Shown one piece after another: positions 38,880 through 52,687 of a DNA stretch of 64,000 nucleotides. The stretch is from Onchocerca volvulus. Taxonomy: Eukaryota; Nematoda; Chromadorea; Rhabditida; Onchocercidae. The notes beneath the pieces are model-generated. The model saw only the letters and a program-made list of their open reading frames with translations. It searched no databases and was not told the origin of the DNA. Position 1 is the first letter of the stretch. Every line of letters starts with the position of its first letter. The position numbers and the translations under genes were made by a program. The DNA is taken from assembly GCA_000499405.2 (NCBI GenBank), contig HG738137.1:4340001-4404000 (forward strand), written 5' to 3'.

Positions 38880-41800
38880 CTTTTCCAATTGTTTATTTAT
38901 CTACAATTTTAAATTATTTCAATTTCTAGAAATTTTCTAATGCATAATGACTGGAAAGTCATTGCAATGATATTTGGGATATTAATGATAATCATAAACT
39001 GATGGAATATTGATTGAATAGTCTGAATTGCAAAATTTTTTTCAAAGTGAAAATTATAGATAATGGCTGTTTCAGATAATCTTGATAAAATTTGGTCCCA
39101 TAATTGGAGGATGCAAAAAAATATGTTTGTTATCATTCTATAAATTAATACTTATTTGATTGATTGATGAGAATTATGGTGAAAACTTGATAAAAACTTT
39201 TGCTGAAATACAGACGTATAACAAGAAAAATATTGACTTTAAAAATTGAAGCAAATTTGTAAGCAAAATTTCATTTCAAATAAATGTTGACAGGAATTTA
39301 TAGCAAATAACCAAAAAATGGGGAAGAAATGAGATGAAATAGCATTCCATTTGTCATGCATTTTTTCAATTCACATTCACTTGGCACTTTATTTTCTGAT
39401 TTTTTTCAGCGATGCCTTTTAAAATGATTTTTCTTAAAAAAAAAAAACGGAAATTCATTATTATATTCCGTTCAGAAAAAAAAAAAAAAAGGAAATTTAA
39501 TATCAGATTGATAATTCATTGTTTTCAATCATTTCGTTCTGATTTGTTGATTCTTTAACGATTTATTTATGTTTTATTAATTTGACAAGCATATTTTGTC
39601 TTTTTTTATAAGCAAAATAGAAATTTCTCAGTGGAATTCTATTGCATATGTAAATAATGGAAATTATAGTGATAATTTCGGAATCAATTCGGAATTTCAA
39701 AAGAAAACCAGAAAATTTGCTGTCGCATTTCCGATGAATTGTATTTTCTCAGATTCATGCATTTTTTATTTGGAATTTCTTTCTGCTATACGGTTTATCT
39801 TGAAGCACTTTTCTTAAACTGAACAAGATTGCAAATTATTGAAGAAAAAAGACTAAAGATCACAATTATCGCTTCAGATTCTAATATTCAGCTGCAGCGT
39901 TTCTTTCAAATACTTCAATAGTTCCTATTTCTATTGCAAATATCAATTATCTTCATTACTCATCAAATGATTGCTTTTCTATTTGCAATAGGTGATAATA
40001 GAATCATTGATAACGCGTTCAAAATGGAATGTATAAAATGATCTTATCATGCAGTTTCAGGCATGATTGTTTATTAAATGAGCTTAGAACAAAGAATCTA
40101 GAATATATAACGTAAGAGATATAGAAATTTCAGAAATCTTTTTGTTCTGGAATTTATGAAAAAAAACTTGGAAAACCATTTGTTGAGCTCCTTTCACTCT
40201 GAATCTTTCGATAAATCGGTAAATGAAGTCAATGTTGCTCACTTTATCGAAATTTCCCTCTTAACATGTTTAATGAAATCGTAAATCCTATGAAACTAGA
40301 CAGGAACAAAGATTTCGCTTTCATATTGATTTTTGTTTTTTGTCTATTCACCTTATTTTGAAGAAATTTCAATGGAAATTAAAATTTTCCCGCAAAATTT
40401 CAAAGATGTGCCTTGATATCTACTTTAAACTTATTTTTTTCACCTATATAATTACATGTAAAAGCTAAGCAGATCTGAAATTGAATGTTGCAATAACAAG
40501 TACAAGTCAGTTAGCATCATTAAACAATCGACGAAAGATTTCTTAGTAATATGAAGTGTAAGTAAATGTAAGACTCAAAAATTGGAGATTAAAATTTCAA
40601 AGCTAAGATCATTGCTTATTAATTTTTGCTCTTTATGCTTAAAAGAACAGGAAGAAGTCGAAACCGTAAGGAAGAAGTATTTCATTATGCAGTAACACAT
40701 TATCACATTTCACATGGATCTTCACAATAACTTTTCCAGCTATCATTTTCAACAATTCTTCACTTCAGAAAATAAAATTAAGATCAAAGAATAAGTTTTA
40801 AGACTTGTCTGATATTCATAAGATTCAATTATTATCACATAAATTTGAAGTTATAAGTGATATCCAACAATTTGGCATATGTACTATGCAATAAAAAACA
40901 TGGATTAAAGCCTCCCTATAAACTTCGCTTTCATTATGAAGTTATTTGGTAGTTTTCCAAACAGGTGGCTAAAATAATGAAATACAAAAATATCTTTTTG
41001 TTTTCCACTATGTAATTAAATCCAGAAAAAATCAAAGTATAAAATGAAGGAGAGAGTAAAACTATAACCCAACGCAATATACAAATAATACTATATCTTT
41101 ACTGAAGTAATTAGTAAAATCAGCTCAGAAAAACTTTCATTTGAATTTTTTGACTCTTAGCATCCATGCATTTTTAGAATATGGATTCAATCCTTTGTGG
41201 AAGTTTAATGCTTGAAATTACTGATCGTATTTCTTGAATTTCCAAGCAATCCGAAGTCCATAGCGTTAATAACTGAAAGTTTTGAACTGAAGCAACTTTT
41301 GTGAGACTATTTATGAGTTTATCAATAAAACTAGCAATATCTACTATTTCGAAAAAATTTAACTATTTTTTTGTGCACTAAAAGATTAAAAAATTAATTA
41401 TAAATAAAAAATTAGTTATAAAAAAATAAAATTTTTTGGATTTTAAGAGGACGGAAATTACAATACATGAATTGGTAAGATTTCAAAATTTTTAGATTCT
41501 AAACTTCTCGTTACATTTGAATGACTAAATGAAAGAAAAACTTTGAAATTTTGAAATCAGAATTAAATTACAATTCAATAAAGCTAGGAGATGCAAACGT
41601 ACGATTTCATTCTATAAAAGTTTGAAAAAATTTGATCGAAGATTCCGTCATGATGTCAAAAGAGTAATATTTAGAGCTCGATAAGTACTAGCAGTTCAGA
41701 AGATGCTGGGTCTCTTAAGGCTTATAATTAATAAAAAATTCTTAGAAAGCTCATAAAACAATGCTATTCAGTCCTTGTAATATCTTCAAAATTAGTGTTA

Positions 41801-44800
41801 TGAGTAAAAACGACGCGGCAGATGATTATTGGGCTAAGGAAGATGGATTCTGAAGTCATTTATTTCATTTCTTGTTTGCGATCAGGAGCAGAATCACAGA
41901 ATTATAGAAAGGAAGAATGGGATCTGGAAGAAAACTGAGCGCCGTTCAATTCATTTATGTTTCAATCCAACCATTTAAATAATTCTTGAAAAGGGCGGCT
42001 GAATTTGGATTAAAAAAGAAATTTGTTGTGTTTTTTCAAAAATTTTGCAAAAATCGAACCATAAAGTAAGATGAAAATGAAAGGTTTGTCAACAATAGAA
42101 ATGGCTAAGCTCGTTGAATGACAAAATTCAATGATGACATCAGTATGTCAGTGATATATTGCAATGATTGATTCTTCATGCTAATGCTCTCATCAAATGC
42201 ATAATTTGTATTTTTACTTTTATGGCTCCTCTGAGATTGAATTCCTTTCTTTGATGATTCAAAGCAGTCCAAATGGATTTGATTTTTCGCAAAATTATTC
42301 GTGAAATGATATCGTGATTGAAAATAGTCGATATTTATTTTTAACATACGAAAAGTTTACTTCATATTTTTACAACCAAAGTGTTTCATGATTTTGGAAT
42401 AGCGCAAAAGATTAAGAAATTAAATAATGTGAAATTCATGGATTGCATGTGAAAAAATAATTTGTTTCATGTCGAAAGTATCACAACTAAAGAAAAATCT
42501 CATAAAAGATTGCCAAAATTAATTTCAGTGAAAGTTGTTCATCAAATGAAACCTCCAAGCCATACATGAATGTCTTTCATCTCCTGTATATATCTCTTTA
42601 TCGAATTTATTCCTGCAATCATGAAAATTAAAATCCGTCCATAATTTCACCAATTACTTTCGCTTCCATATCGAATATAGTTCATTTAATTTTTCGAGTT
42701 TATCTGATTCATTCATTTAGCAAGAATGAATGCTTGTTTTGTAAATTTATAGACTTGTACTGTACTTTTCATTTTCATAATTTCAACCTAACTTTTGAAT
42801 AACATTTTAGCAAAATAAGTGAGATTTGCTTAGACCAAATTGGGAATACTTAACAACTTTTTTATGAAAAGGTTTGCAATTATTATTTGCAGCACAAATT
42901 TTTGTGAAAAGAAGGCGTGTTTTACTATTAAAAAAAAAAATAAAAATCTGTTCTTTGAAAATTTTAAAAAAAGAAATAACTGAGAGAGAATGTTACGATA
43001 TTTGGGTGACAACATATACCTGTTTGTAAGTGTATTTAATTCTGCTTTCTAAATTTCTGAAATCTGATTAAATCTGACCATGATGGTATCAAAGTTCTTA
43101 GATATTTCCACTTAAAATATTATCAGAAAATGATATTGACAAGACCCACTATTTAAAGCGGTTCTTAAATGAAAATTATCTGGCCGAAGTGATATTTATC
43201 AAGTTTTTTTGAAGATATCGAACAAAATTTTTAAAGCAATTTATTGATTAGATTATTTCGTATTAATGAATTTAATATATAAATAGAATAAATGAATTTA
43301 AAAAATTTTTACAACTCCGCACTACAACAACTTCGAATCATGATTTGGAGAACTTTTCTGGTGATTGAACAGTTTTTCTCATTATCACAAATTGAAAAGC
43401 CTTTTTTCAATAATATAGGTTATCATTTATCCAAGCGCAATTTGTCATTTAATTGACATATGGATTGTCAAATCTTGATAGTTCGCAGCCCTTTCAATTA
43501 AACTATTATCAACAGTCCCTTCCAGAAAAATTTTCGTCTTTCGCACTTCCTTTTACACCAAAAGAACTTTTGCATTTCATTTTTTATCGATAAGCCTTAA
43601 TACCAAGCAAAATGGAATCATTAAATTCTCTGCAGAAGAATTCTGATGATGAAGAATGTGCATATCCTGAAGATTGATTCTTTAACGATCTTAAAGAGAA
43701 GAACAATTCCTTCAAAACAATTATTTGTGCGTGTTCTTTAGCTAACACGCAAAAAAAGAATTAAAATTGACAATTTCTTGTTTGAATCGATCGATTTTAA
43801 TCCTTACACGCTATCCTTTGCATTTATTTGTCATTCCTATTGACGGGAAAAATTCGAAATGATAAGTTGAAATCGATTGATAATCAAACGAATGATGAAG
43901 GAAGGACTAAATGTTTATATATCGTAATAGTTTTAATGCAAATATCAATTTAGGAAAAACTATATTTTAGACAACGAAATGAATGAAATCATTTGTCGCA
44001 AGTTATTAAGCACAATATAAGTATTTTTAAGGAAGAATTCTCATATTTTGAGCTGTAAAATAAACATGACGAGGATTTCGTTTTTCTTCAAATTTAATAC
44101 TTTTATGCATTTTGTTTATTTGGATAAATGACGCTTTGAAGCATCCCACGCAAATTACCATTTCTTGAAGTTTTTCATTTCAAAATTTCTGCAGAAAAGG
44201 AACAAATGAGATATTGATTACTTTAAGGACGGTGGTTTATCCGCATCTGTCTTAAGCCGTTCGAACTATTAACCGTATTTTGGCATTAGTATTTTTCGAG
44301 AAAAATCTTAACAGAATCTTCTTGTTAATTGCAAATCCTTTAAATAACAATTCATTATCAATTCGTCAAAAATTTTGTGACAAAATTCGCCAATTTTTTA
44401 CAGTTCTACAACATTTTTTATGCTACACATACTGATTGACCGATTTGTAAAACTGAAAATGATCGTGTTGGAAGCAAGAATTCGTCGAGATGTACTATAT
44501 ATAATGCTGTCCCACATCAATGCTGCATGCTCTCGATTTATGATTTGATCATATCAGAATCCATTATTATGAAGTGATTCAGCTTAGTGAATCTATGAAC
44601 TCTATCTGATTAGCATGACTTACACGTTATGAACAAAAATAACATGAATACAGAATATGGCTACAAAACAAAAGTTTTTGGATTGCTCTGCGATGGAAAT
44701 GAGATTTCTGACTCCAATTACATTCATTTAATTTGTTTGATATTGGAAATGAAAATTCTTAACTACAATTATATTTTGATGCAACACGTCAGTTTTAGCT

Positions 44801-45480
44801 GATAGACTGAAAATAAAATGATTTGGAATCATTTATATCAGTTCATTTTCTTTCATTTGTCTCTATCAGCAACAGTTCCTTCATAAAATAATTGAGTAAA
44901 CAAATCTTCAAATTTAATTTAATATTAATTCTATTTAATTTAAATTGTCAAGTTAGAAGTCATTTTTGTGGATTAAATCATATCTCCACAAAGTGTACAT
45001 GTGTCGAATATGCTCATATGATTTTCGAATATTTTCGTCAGATCCTAATCATTCATTATAATCAGTAATGGTGCATATGGCATCCAATAAATTAGCAAAG
45101 TTTTAGGTATTGTATAAAAGATGCTTTCGCAAAAGGATAAGATAATATGACTTTCGGGACATATGATCTTAATGTCTGGCAAATATTAATTAGAACAACT
45201 AATTTCCTAGGAATTTGTTCTCAAGCTTGGTAGTATTAGATTGATTGCTCTGATTACTGTCGATAGTTATCATTATCTAAACTTGCATTCTTTTTCTAGA
45301 TTAGTTAATTTGTGGCAAGGCGTGATACGATAGCAATTAAGTACTACGAAATACATTATTGTATAAATGCTTGTTGTATCAAATTTTTTGAAATTTTCCA
45401 AGAATATTTTTCTTGGAATATGATATTAATAATTATGAAAATAGTGTTTATAACGACAGTATAATGATGGTTATAAGAAT

Positions 45481-45515
45481 GATAATAATAAAATAATAGT
45501 AATAATAATAATATT
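45481..45515. repeat. (AAT)n-rich simple repeat
   Basis: An imperfect run of ATA/AAT triplets in intergenic DNA. Low-complexity sequence only. Confidence 0.8.
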
Positions 45516-48500
45516 CATCTTACGCTCTAGTACTAATATCTGATATTATTAATCGCTCTGCTTTGATTTTTTGCCAATAAAACTTCCTTTCTCAAAAAGT
45601 ATTCTTAATGAAAAAAGAAATTTCAATCAAAAAAACAGAATTCTTTAAATGAAAGATCAAATTTTTAAACTCAGCAAAAGAAAAGCATCAATATACAAAA
45701 ATTTATACAAATTAGCTTTCTAGCACATTTAAGAAACTATTGGAATTTTTTTATCGCAAAAGACAAATCAAGCAGAATCTTCCTTTATCTTTTGTGTCAA
45801 CATAAATATCCAAAACATCAAAATCTTTTCCCATCTCTGCATATATTTTATTAATATTTAATAAATCTCATGAAAAGAATGTAATTGAGAGGAACAAGAA
45901 ATAAATAGTTTGCAAGTCTTGTAGAATATTTATGAACGAGTCGGACTCACATTTTGCATCTCCCATGTAACTTTTCAATTCTCATTAACATTTCGAGTTT
46001 CACCTCTATTTCCCTTGCAGATGTTCTCATCCCCACAATTTCATTTTTGCGTAGATTTTTTGTAGTGTTTTATACCATTATTTATATCTGCCTTCATATT
46101 CCTAATCCCAATCATTTTCATTCAAATAGTAGTAACCGTGACACTGGAAGACTGCACACAACGATGTCATACAAATCACGCAAACTTTTACATTGTGATA
46201 GTACTCAGCATGAACCTAATAATGAGGTTCTCGAGGAGGCACAACTTCTGAGAGTGAATACAGTCGGGAACATTGATAAAATTGTTGTTGTCGGTCATTA
46301 CCATCCACCACCATACATGGGTCAATTCAATTATGCCACAGTAGCATGCAATTAGGATTGAACCTACGGTATTCAATTTAGCGAGAATAAAAAATGTCGA
46401 AGGCCAAACATCGTCGTAGAAAAGAATCAAAGCTTCTACCGCTGCACTCAAAGTTCGGGCTGTTGACATCCTATGAATCATCTTATCCGTCATTATGATT
46501 TATGCGTTAAAATGGTGTTTACTGCGTGAATGAGCAAAAAAAGAATGACCTTTTCTTATATTAGATAGTGAGAAAAAGATTGAAAACCAACACTAGGCAT
46601 ACTCATATTTTAGGAATAAAAATGTGTTTCAACACTCGTCGAAGTCGATTTTCTTCAGTTTTATTCGGATGATGAGATTCAGTCTACATTACGTAGCAAA
46701 TGAATAAGTTTTTATAAAGCAAGAAAAGGACGTAAGAGATGACCTCTGTGCTGCAAGGTCAATGAAATGATGAGTTATGATTATTGCAGAAACAATCATC
46801 TATCATTACTATGATGAATGAGATATACACGGAAGTGGGGTCATCTTGCATCATTCAAGAAATACTTTCAAATACCACACGAGCGGTAAGCATTTGCCAT
46901 GAATAATTGTTCCGCTAATAATATTGAAAGCCCCGAAACTGCATGACCTTTGAACCTTGGAGAAATGCTACACAGCCTTCTTCGAATTTCTCAATAGCTA
47001 TCTGATCTGATGGGGATGAGTAGAAAAAAATTCTTAGCCAGATTACGTTATGAAATATTATTGCAGTTTTACAGTTCAGCTGAGCAGTATTCTTCTCTGC
47101 CAAAGACAAAGGAAAGAATAACGCAGTGATCAGTTTGCTTGGACATTGTCCAACCATTGTTTGTTACAAAGAGTCATTCTTCCATCAATCAATAAGACTT
47201 TCTACGAAAGAATTCATCTGTGTTGTCACAATACAAAAAGAGAAGAAAAACGAAGTTGCGAGTTTGCCGAGCACTAATAAATGAATTATGTAAACATAGT
47301 TCCATCCATCTTTTCACTCCTCTGTCCTTTTCTGTAAACACTCGAAGAGTTGCATGCTTTAATGGCATGTCTGTATGTTTATGTTATGTATATGGTGTAT
47401 ATGGTATTACAGTCAGTCCAATGCATCCCCAAATTAACCCGGAAAGGTCAGACTGTGTAGTTCCATCTCTGAACAAAGTATCGCAATGCAATCAAAAAAC
47501 GCTTTCCTGGCATTTATTTATATAGCGACAGTCCCTCGTCAAACAAATTTCTTCAAATTCGCTATCATCTGCGACATCCTTCCGGATATCTGATGTCTGA
47601 TGCATTAAATAAACTGAAATGTAATTATGAATTGCGGCGGCAGCCCAAAGCTGCACTTTGCATAAAAGATGCGGTAAGGACAATACATTATGGAAAAATT
47701 AGCAGACAGAATGCCACAGTGAAGAGGCAATGTCCTGGAATTACCATTATTATGCAGCTTGATAGTTCTTAAGTCTCTTTTGCGGCATCACCGTGACCTC
47801 TCCAAGAAAAGGTCAAAGCCATCAACAAAAACCGTCTCCTTCTTCATCCTTCATTTATTTCTTCATTCCAATGCTGTAATCACAGAAATATGACCTCTAT
47901 CTCTTAGGTATATATTTTCTAAATCTAATGAGGACAATCCAAAGCTAAACAAGCAAACATTTTATGTATATTTAAATAATTCCTCTTTTTTTTTTTTTTT
48001 TTTTTTTTTGAAAGAATTCACTTCTCATTGATTCGCTTAATTGAAAAAGAAATATTCGATGCATAAGTCAAAAATAGTTTGGCTTTACTTAAGTTCTTCA
48101 AGAGTAGAATGGAAAAAATTTCATCAAAATGATGGATAATCAGCGTACAATAAAATATATTTCTTAGTCGACGACACGAAAAAAATTTCATTCAATAGTT
48201 CAAAACGTCATTTCATTATTGCAATAAGAGGGAACTATTCTGACGGCACAAAAAACTAAAACAGTGTTTTGAACATTTGTAAAAAAAGCAATTCAGCAGA
48301 ATTTTTCTGTAAATTTCAAAAAAGGTTTAGTCTGCAAAATATCATCTCCGACGTTGCAAATTTTCTTTGCTCGACATGCTTTGATTCTTGCATCGCTCTT
48401 ATTTTAACTTTACACATCTTTTAAAAAATTCCAAAATGCTTAAAAGGGAAACTTATCCCTTTCCATTGCAGTTCTTTCTACTTTATTTCATTGATGGAAG

Positions 48501-49700
48501 AGTGAAGAGGTCAGCAAAATTATCAGGCATTCTTTCCTGGATTTATTTTTTGTGGATATTTCGTAAAACCGTTAGCTAAAGATTTTAATATCTTTAATTT
48601 ATTTGATTGGGAAAACTTTTTCTTGAATTGGTTTCTTTTAATTCACTTTGAAACAAACGTTTTTATTGAAAGATGGTTGCAAGTGATGATAAAAATGAAC
48701 GGAAAACTCTTCCAAATTTTGGTTTAAAATACCGATAAGCCTCCAATATAAACAAGCTAAAATACCGGTAAGCTGTATCGGCAAACTTTCAGATTTCTAG
48801 ATAAAATGAATTATTGTTAAATGCAACAATAAATACAGCAACTGATCAAACAATAGAAAAATCAAATTAGAACAATGATATGACCTGCCAAGATGTTTTC
48901 AAATGATAAGATAGAAAGACACAAAAAAAAAAAAAACACAATTTTTTGGAATTGTGGAGCAAAGTACGTCGTTTTTAATATTTTCAAGATCTAGACTATT
49001 TATTCGAAATTCCGCCAAGCATTTTTTATAATTCAAATGAGTTTGTGCTAATTGACAAGCGATTATGAGAAAAGTATTTGCATTTGCACTTAAAATTAAA
49101 GGACGTTTCCAGGATAAGCGCAGAAATAGCAACAAATCCATCTTTGAAAATGCTAAAAATGCATGAATTTTTATCCATCTTCAGCTTCTTGTTTTATATG
49201 AATAAGATTGGAATTTTCGTTAGAAGTTAAAGAAGTCAAATATAATCTAGTTTGCATGAACTGAAAAGAAACTTTTTATCAGCGCCACAGTAATTAATTA
49301 ACCTTCCCGTGATTACTACTATTTACTGTCTGTTGTCATCAGACTTTTGCACAAGTAAATGCATTTGAGATCCACTTTCATTATAATTAAAATAATCTGC
49401 TGAAATAAAGTGGTCCCAAATAAATCGGTCGTTTCCAACTGACCAAGTTAAATTTTAAAGCAAAACTTCAATAGCTTTAACTTGATTCGCATTTTCACCA
49501 CTTGATACGAATTATTTATCAACTGCTTCACTGAACAGATGGCTTCTCAAAGACCACTAATGTCCTCAGTGATAATTTGTCATCAAAAAGATGGTGATGC
49601 GCGTTGGTGATAATGCTTGATGACCCCAGTGATGTGCGATGGGTTTCCATGTTCATCGTTTGACTATCTCTCGAGACGATCTCATCTCTTTTGTCACTCA

Positions 49701-49722
49701 ATAACGTTATGCAATTTGCATA
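49701..49722. promoter_or_regulatory. Overlapping palindromes upstream of the PAR-bZIP gene
   Basis: ATAACGTTAT (49701-49710) is a perfect 10-base palindrome. It overlaps TATGCAA-T-TTGCATA (49708-49722), a perfect inverted repeat around one base. The second contains TTATGCAAT, close to the PAR-bZIP and C/EBP consensus, and ATTTGCAT, the POU octamer core. It lies about 420 bases upstream of the bZIP start codon. A role in autoregulation is inference. Confidence 0.4.
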
Positions 49723-49910
49723 TAGATTGACCTCGCATCTCACCTCTCAACCTTTTTGCGCATGAGTTGGGTAACAGGTTGCCCTTGCATGGCCAAAGAA
49801 AGAGAGATAACGGAAATGGTGGTAGGGTCTGTAATTCAAGAGCATTATCCCTCTACCTCAACAAATGACATAAGGAATATAGGCTGTTGCACAGAGGCGG
49901 GTCCTTTCGA

Positions 49911-49935
49911 AAGGTCAACCCGGGGCGGGGTCAAG
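49911..49935 (+). promoter_or_regulatory. Nuclear-receptor-type direct half sites with GC box
   Basis: AAGGTCA (49911-49917) and GGGTCAAG (49928-49935) are same-strand AGGTCA-like half sites, separated by a GC-rich CCGGGGCGGGG core that is very unusual in this AT-rich window. They lie about 210-230 bases upstream of the bZIP ATG, a typical promoter distance. Function is inferred from motif resemblance only. Confidence 0.35.
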
Positions 49936-50139
49936 TTCCAACTCGAGCTCCAGTTCTGTTATGCTCTTTTCTGTCCTATTCTGTTACTGTTTTCGAACTA
50001 TAGTGACCATAGCAGCAGTTGCAGTTGTCCGAATCCCTTCTTATTCACCGGCGGCAGCTTTAACCCTTTTCCATTCTCGAATTTTACCAATTTTTTGAAC
50101 TTTACTTTGGCGCAACTATTTTGAATAGTGATCAAAGGA

Positions 50140-52562
50140 ATGGATAGATCAACTTCTGTTCATTTAAGAAATGCTTTAAATGCTGTTCACAGTCCACAAC
50201 TTATACAAAAGTATATCAAATTTGTTTTCTTTTTTTTTTTTTTTTTCATTTGGAGTGCAAAGGACAATTATTTGTTTTGAAAGAGTAATTTCTTAAAGTT
50301 TCATAAACCTTAAGTGAAAAATGCTATGGCCAGACCGAAACTTGGTGGTAGCGAGAGATATATCCATATAACACAGTTTCATTTAATTGACTGCCTACTG
50401 ACTGAGCTTAAATTTGGTGATTAGATCCGTAGAGGATATCAATAGCCTGTTTGTTTTTCTAATAATCAAATCAAATTTCATTTCTTCCAAATAATTTCTT
50501 TTTTTTTTTTACGAAATTTTCAGCAATGAAAAGCCGCCCTTGCCGGTGGATTTAAATACAGCTCTTTCGCTGTTGACAAGGCCAACAGTAACTCTTCCAG
50601 CATCATTCCCGCATTTCAGTCCATTTTCCTTTCCGGACCCATCCACCCTATTTGCATTTTCACAACTTCGTTCCAATTTGCCGAATTACCAGACGGCGAC
50701 GATAATATCGCCTCTACTGTCTGCAACCATCCCAACTACCAGTGCCATATCTGGGCCCAGCCTAGGCCCATCTCCTATCAAACGGCCTAATCGGGAACAG
50801 CAATCAGCATCCAGTCCACCATCCTGCTCCTCTTCATCGGTAACTTCATCATGCAGTCCTCAGCAGTCGCCACATCGAAAACAAGCAGCACCAGTACCTG
50901 ATGATAAAAAGGTCAACATTTTTGAAAATTTTTGAAATGAATGAATTTTTCAGACAAAAATTTTTTTTTAACTCAAGCATTTTCGAGACAATTCCTTCTT
51001 TCCTGATATTATCTTTTCTGGACCAAGGCTTGCTCCTACTGAATTCAAAATCATATTATCAGCAGACGTTCAAATCTAATTGTTTATCGATGAGATTTAC
51101 CCGATGATAATGAATGGCTGATTGTGTATTGCTGCATTGATCATTGCTGTGCTAAAGCAACGATCGCCCTGCGACGTCTGCAACATTACGCGTGCAGATG
51201 ACCTTTGCACGTCCTTTACATTATCCGTCAGACACACAACTCGCAACTGTTGGCTGCTGCATTCATTATTTATGCAGGCATGCCGCGCACTATGCGCAAC
51301 AGTAGTAGTTATCCTCAATTTGACCCTTAAGGCTGGCTACCTCCCTGGAAGACAGCTGCTGCTTTTGCTATTAAGCTAAGTAATGGAAAGAATAACAGAA
51401 ATTAATTTACTGGATATCGGATAAGATTACCATGTTACAGTAGGCAGGTGTCTACTTTGGCTACGATAGCCATGTTACAGTAAATAGGTGTCTGTGTTTT
51501 GGCTACGACATCCTACAGTAGCAGCCGAGTATGTTGTGCATGTATACGTGTGCGTATGTGGTGCGTGTGTGTGGGATATGAATAGTATAAGATAAATGTA
51601 ATCTGTGATGTCGATTCAGAATTGACCTGATTCACGTGTTCCACATCTGGATATTCAGGTTTTGTTTATTGCTAAACGTAATTTACCCGATCATGCTAAG
51701 TTTAAAATGTAAGCGTTTTGTTTTGACCGAAAATACCGATTCCATAAAGGCAACAGATGGGGTCATCAGGGTCATCATTATAAATAGCGTTTCCCTTCAA
51801 ACACAAATGATGATGAATATGCTTTATGCTTCGAGTGGACCACAAAAAGAGGAATAGTCGGCCTAATTTGAGTACTCTTCGGAGATGGGTACCATGACTT
51901 GCAGTGGTTGGAAGATTTATTGTCATTTTTTGTCATTGTTACTCATTGGAAGGACAATAAATTGTAATATATAGACTTCTTCTGGTTCAGTGAATTCATT
52001 TGGATCTATTGAAAATACTGCTTTTTGAATCCCATAAAGAAACTATTTATAAAGTAGATAGTTTAGAAGTCATGATAAAATGCAACTAAATTTTGCTTTC
52101 AAGTATTTTGAATTTGAATCAAGATTTAAATTTATTTTTGGAGATTTTGAAATTCTTGATTAACATCTCTTTACTTCTGAACTATGAAAATTATTTTAGG
52201 ACGAAGCTTACTACGAGCGGCGGCGAAAAAATAACGATGCAGCGAAGAGGTCAAGAGATGCACGACGTCAAAAAGAAGAAGCAGTTGCAGCAAGAGCAGC
52301 ATTTCTGGAGCAGGTTCGATCGATTTTAATATTTTATTTAATCTCAGTAGAAGTAATTTGCATTCTAATTTTAGCTATTTAATTCAACTGATTCCAGGAG
52401 AACATTCAACTTCGTAGCCAAGTTGTTCTATTGAAAAATGAAACGGCTAAGCTGCAACTGATGCTTTTTTCAAAGCCAAAGTTGCTGGATCCAACAATGT
52501 TATCAGCAGGACACTCTAATAGTTCCGAACAACAACAGAAACCGGAATCTGCCGACGTATAG
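50140..52562 (+). CDS. ces-2: PAR-type bZIP transcription factor, CES-2/HLF class (4 exons)
   Basis: Exons: 50140-50210, 50524-50911, 52200-52313 and 52398-52562, giving 245 aa with matching phases. Exon 2 encodes a Pro/Ser/Thr-rich region (about 24-153) with SP sites and a Ser/Cys-rich stretch. The DNA-binding part starts at [19 protein letters not shown], the hallmark of PAR-type bZIPs, followed by the basic signature [14 protein letters not shown] and the zipper [16 protein letters not shown]. The C-terminus is short and Gln-rich. Family knowledge: HLF/TEF/CES-2 proteins are nuclear dimeric factors binding TTAYGTAA-like sites; CES-2 controls neuronal cell-death fate in C. elegans. Start: ATG 50140 sits 11 bases after TTTGAATAG, a possible trans-splice acceptor, and joins exon 2 in frame. 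ATF-2 of nematodes is the nearest alternative identity. Intron 2 (about 1.3 kb) holds a 40-bp tandem repeat and a GC-richer block. Confidence 0.88.
51430..51521. repeat. 40-bp imperfect tandem repeat, about 2.3 copies, in bZIP intron 2
   Basis: Unit 1 (51430-51469) and unit 2 (51470-51510) share CCATGTTACAGTA, then AGGTGTCT and TTTGGCTACGA. A truncated third copy carries CTACAGTAG (51513-51521). The AGGTG core is E-box-like and recurs once per unit. It follows a GC-richer intronic block (about 51110-51370). Confidence 0.85.
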
Positions 52563-52681
52563 TTTTTGAAATACAGAGAATGTGGGGAAAATCAGAAATA
52601 TGGAACATCCGGAATTATACATAATCTTTGTTAAATTCAGACATCCTAAGTTTTTATAATGTAATACAAAAAACTGATATG

Positions 52682-52687
52682 AATAAA
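52682..52687 (+). terminator. Candidate polyadenylation signal for the PAR-bZIP gene
   Basis: AATAAA 120 bases after the stop codon at 52562. It is the first canonical hexamer downstream and at a plausible nematode 3' UTR length. Confidence 0.5.

Larger units (their letters stand above)
38880..50139. other. Large divergent intergenic region between receptor and PAR-bZIP genes
   Basis: About 11 kb with no reconstructable gene. From 38.9 to 45.9 kb it is AT-rich and featureless apart from an (AAT)-type tract (45481-45515). From about 46.0 to 47.8 kb and 49.5 to 50.1 kb the base composition is more balanced, which may mark cis-regulatory DNA of the bZIP gene or unrecognised exons. Short frames at 45954-46355 (plus) and 46493-46188 (minus) overlap each other and match nothing I know. 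The proximal 500 bases hold a double palindrome (49701-49722) and AGGTCA-type half sites. Confidence 0.45.

Noticed and set aside
45954..46493. Overlapping plus and minus frames of about 100-130 codons
   Set aside because: They overlap on opposite strands, match no known family and have no clear splice partners. The region is listed as possible regulatory DNA instead.
49756..50124. 122-codon plus-strand frame just upstream of the bZIP start
   Set aside because: It ends in a stop before the bZIP first exon and lacks a donor in the right phase. The short exon at 50140-50210 joins exon 2 perfectly, so this frame is probably promoter or 5' flank.
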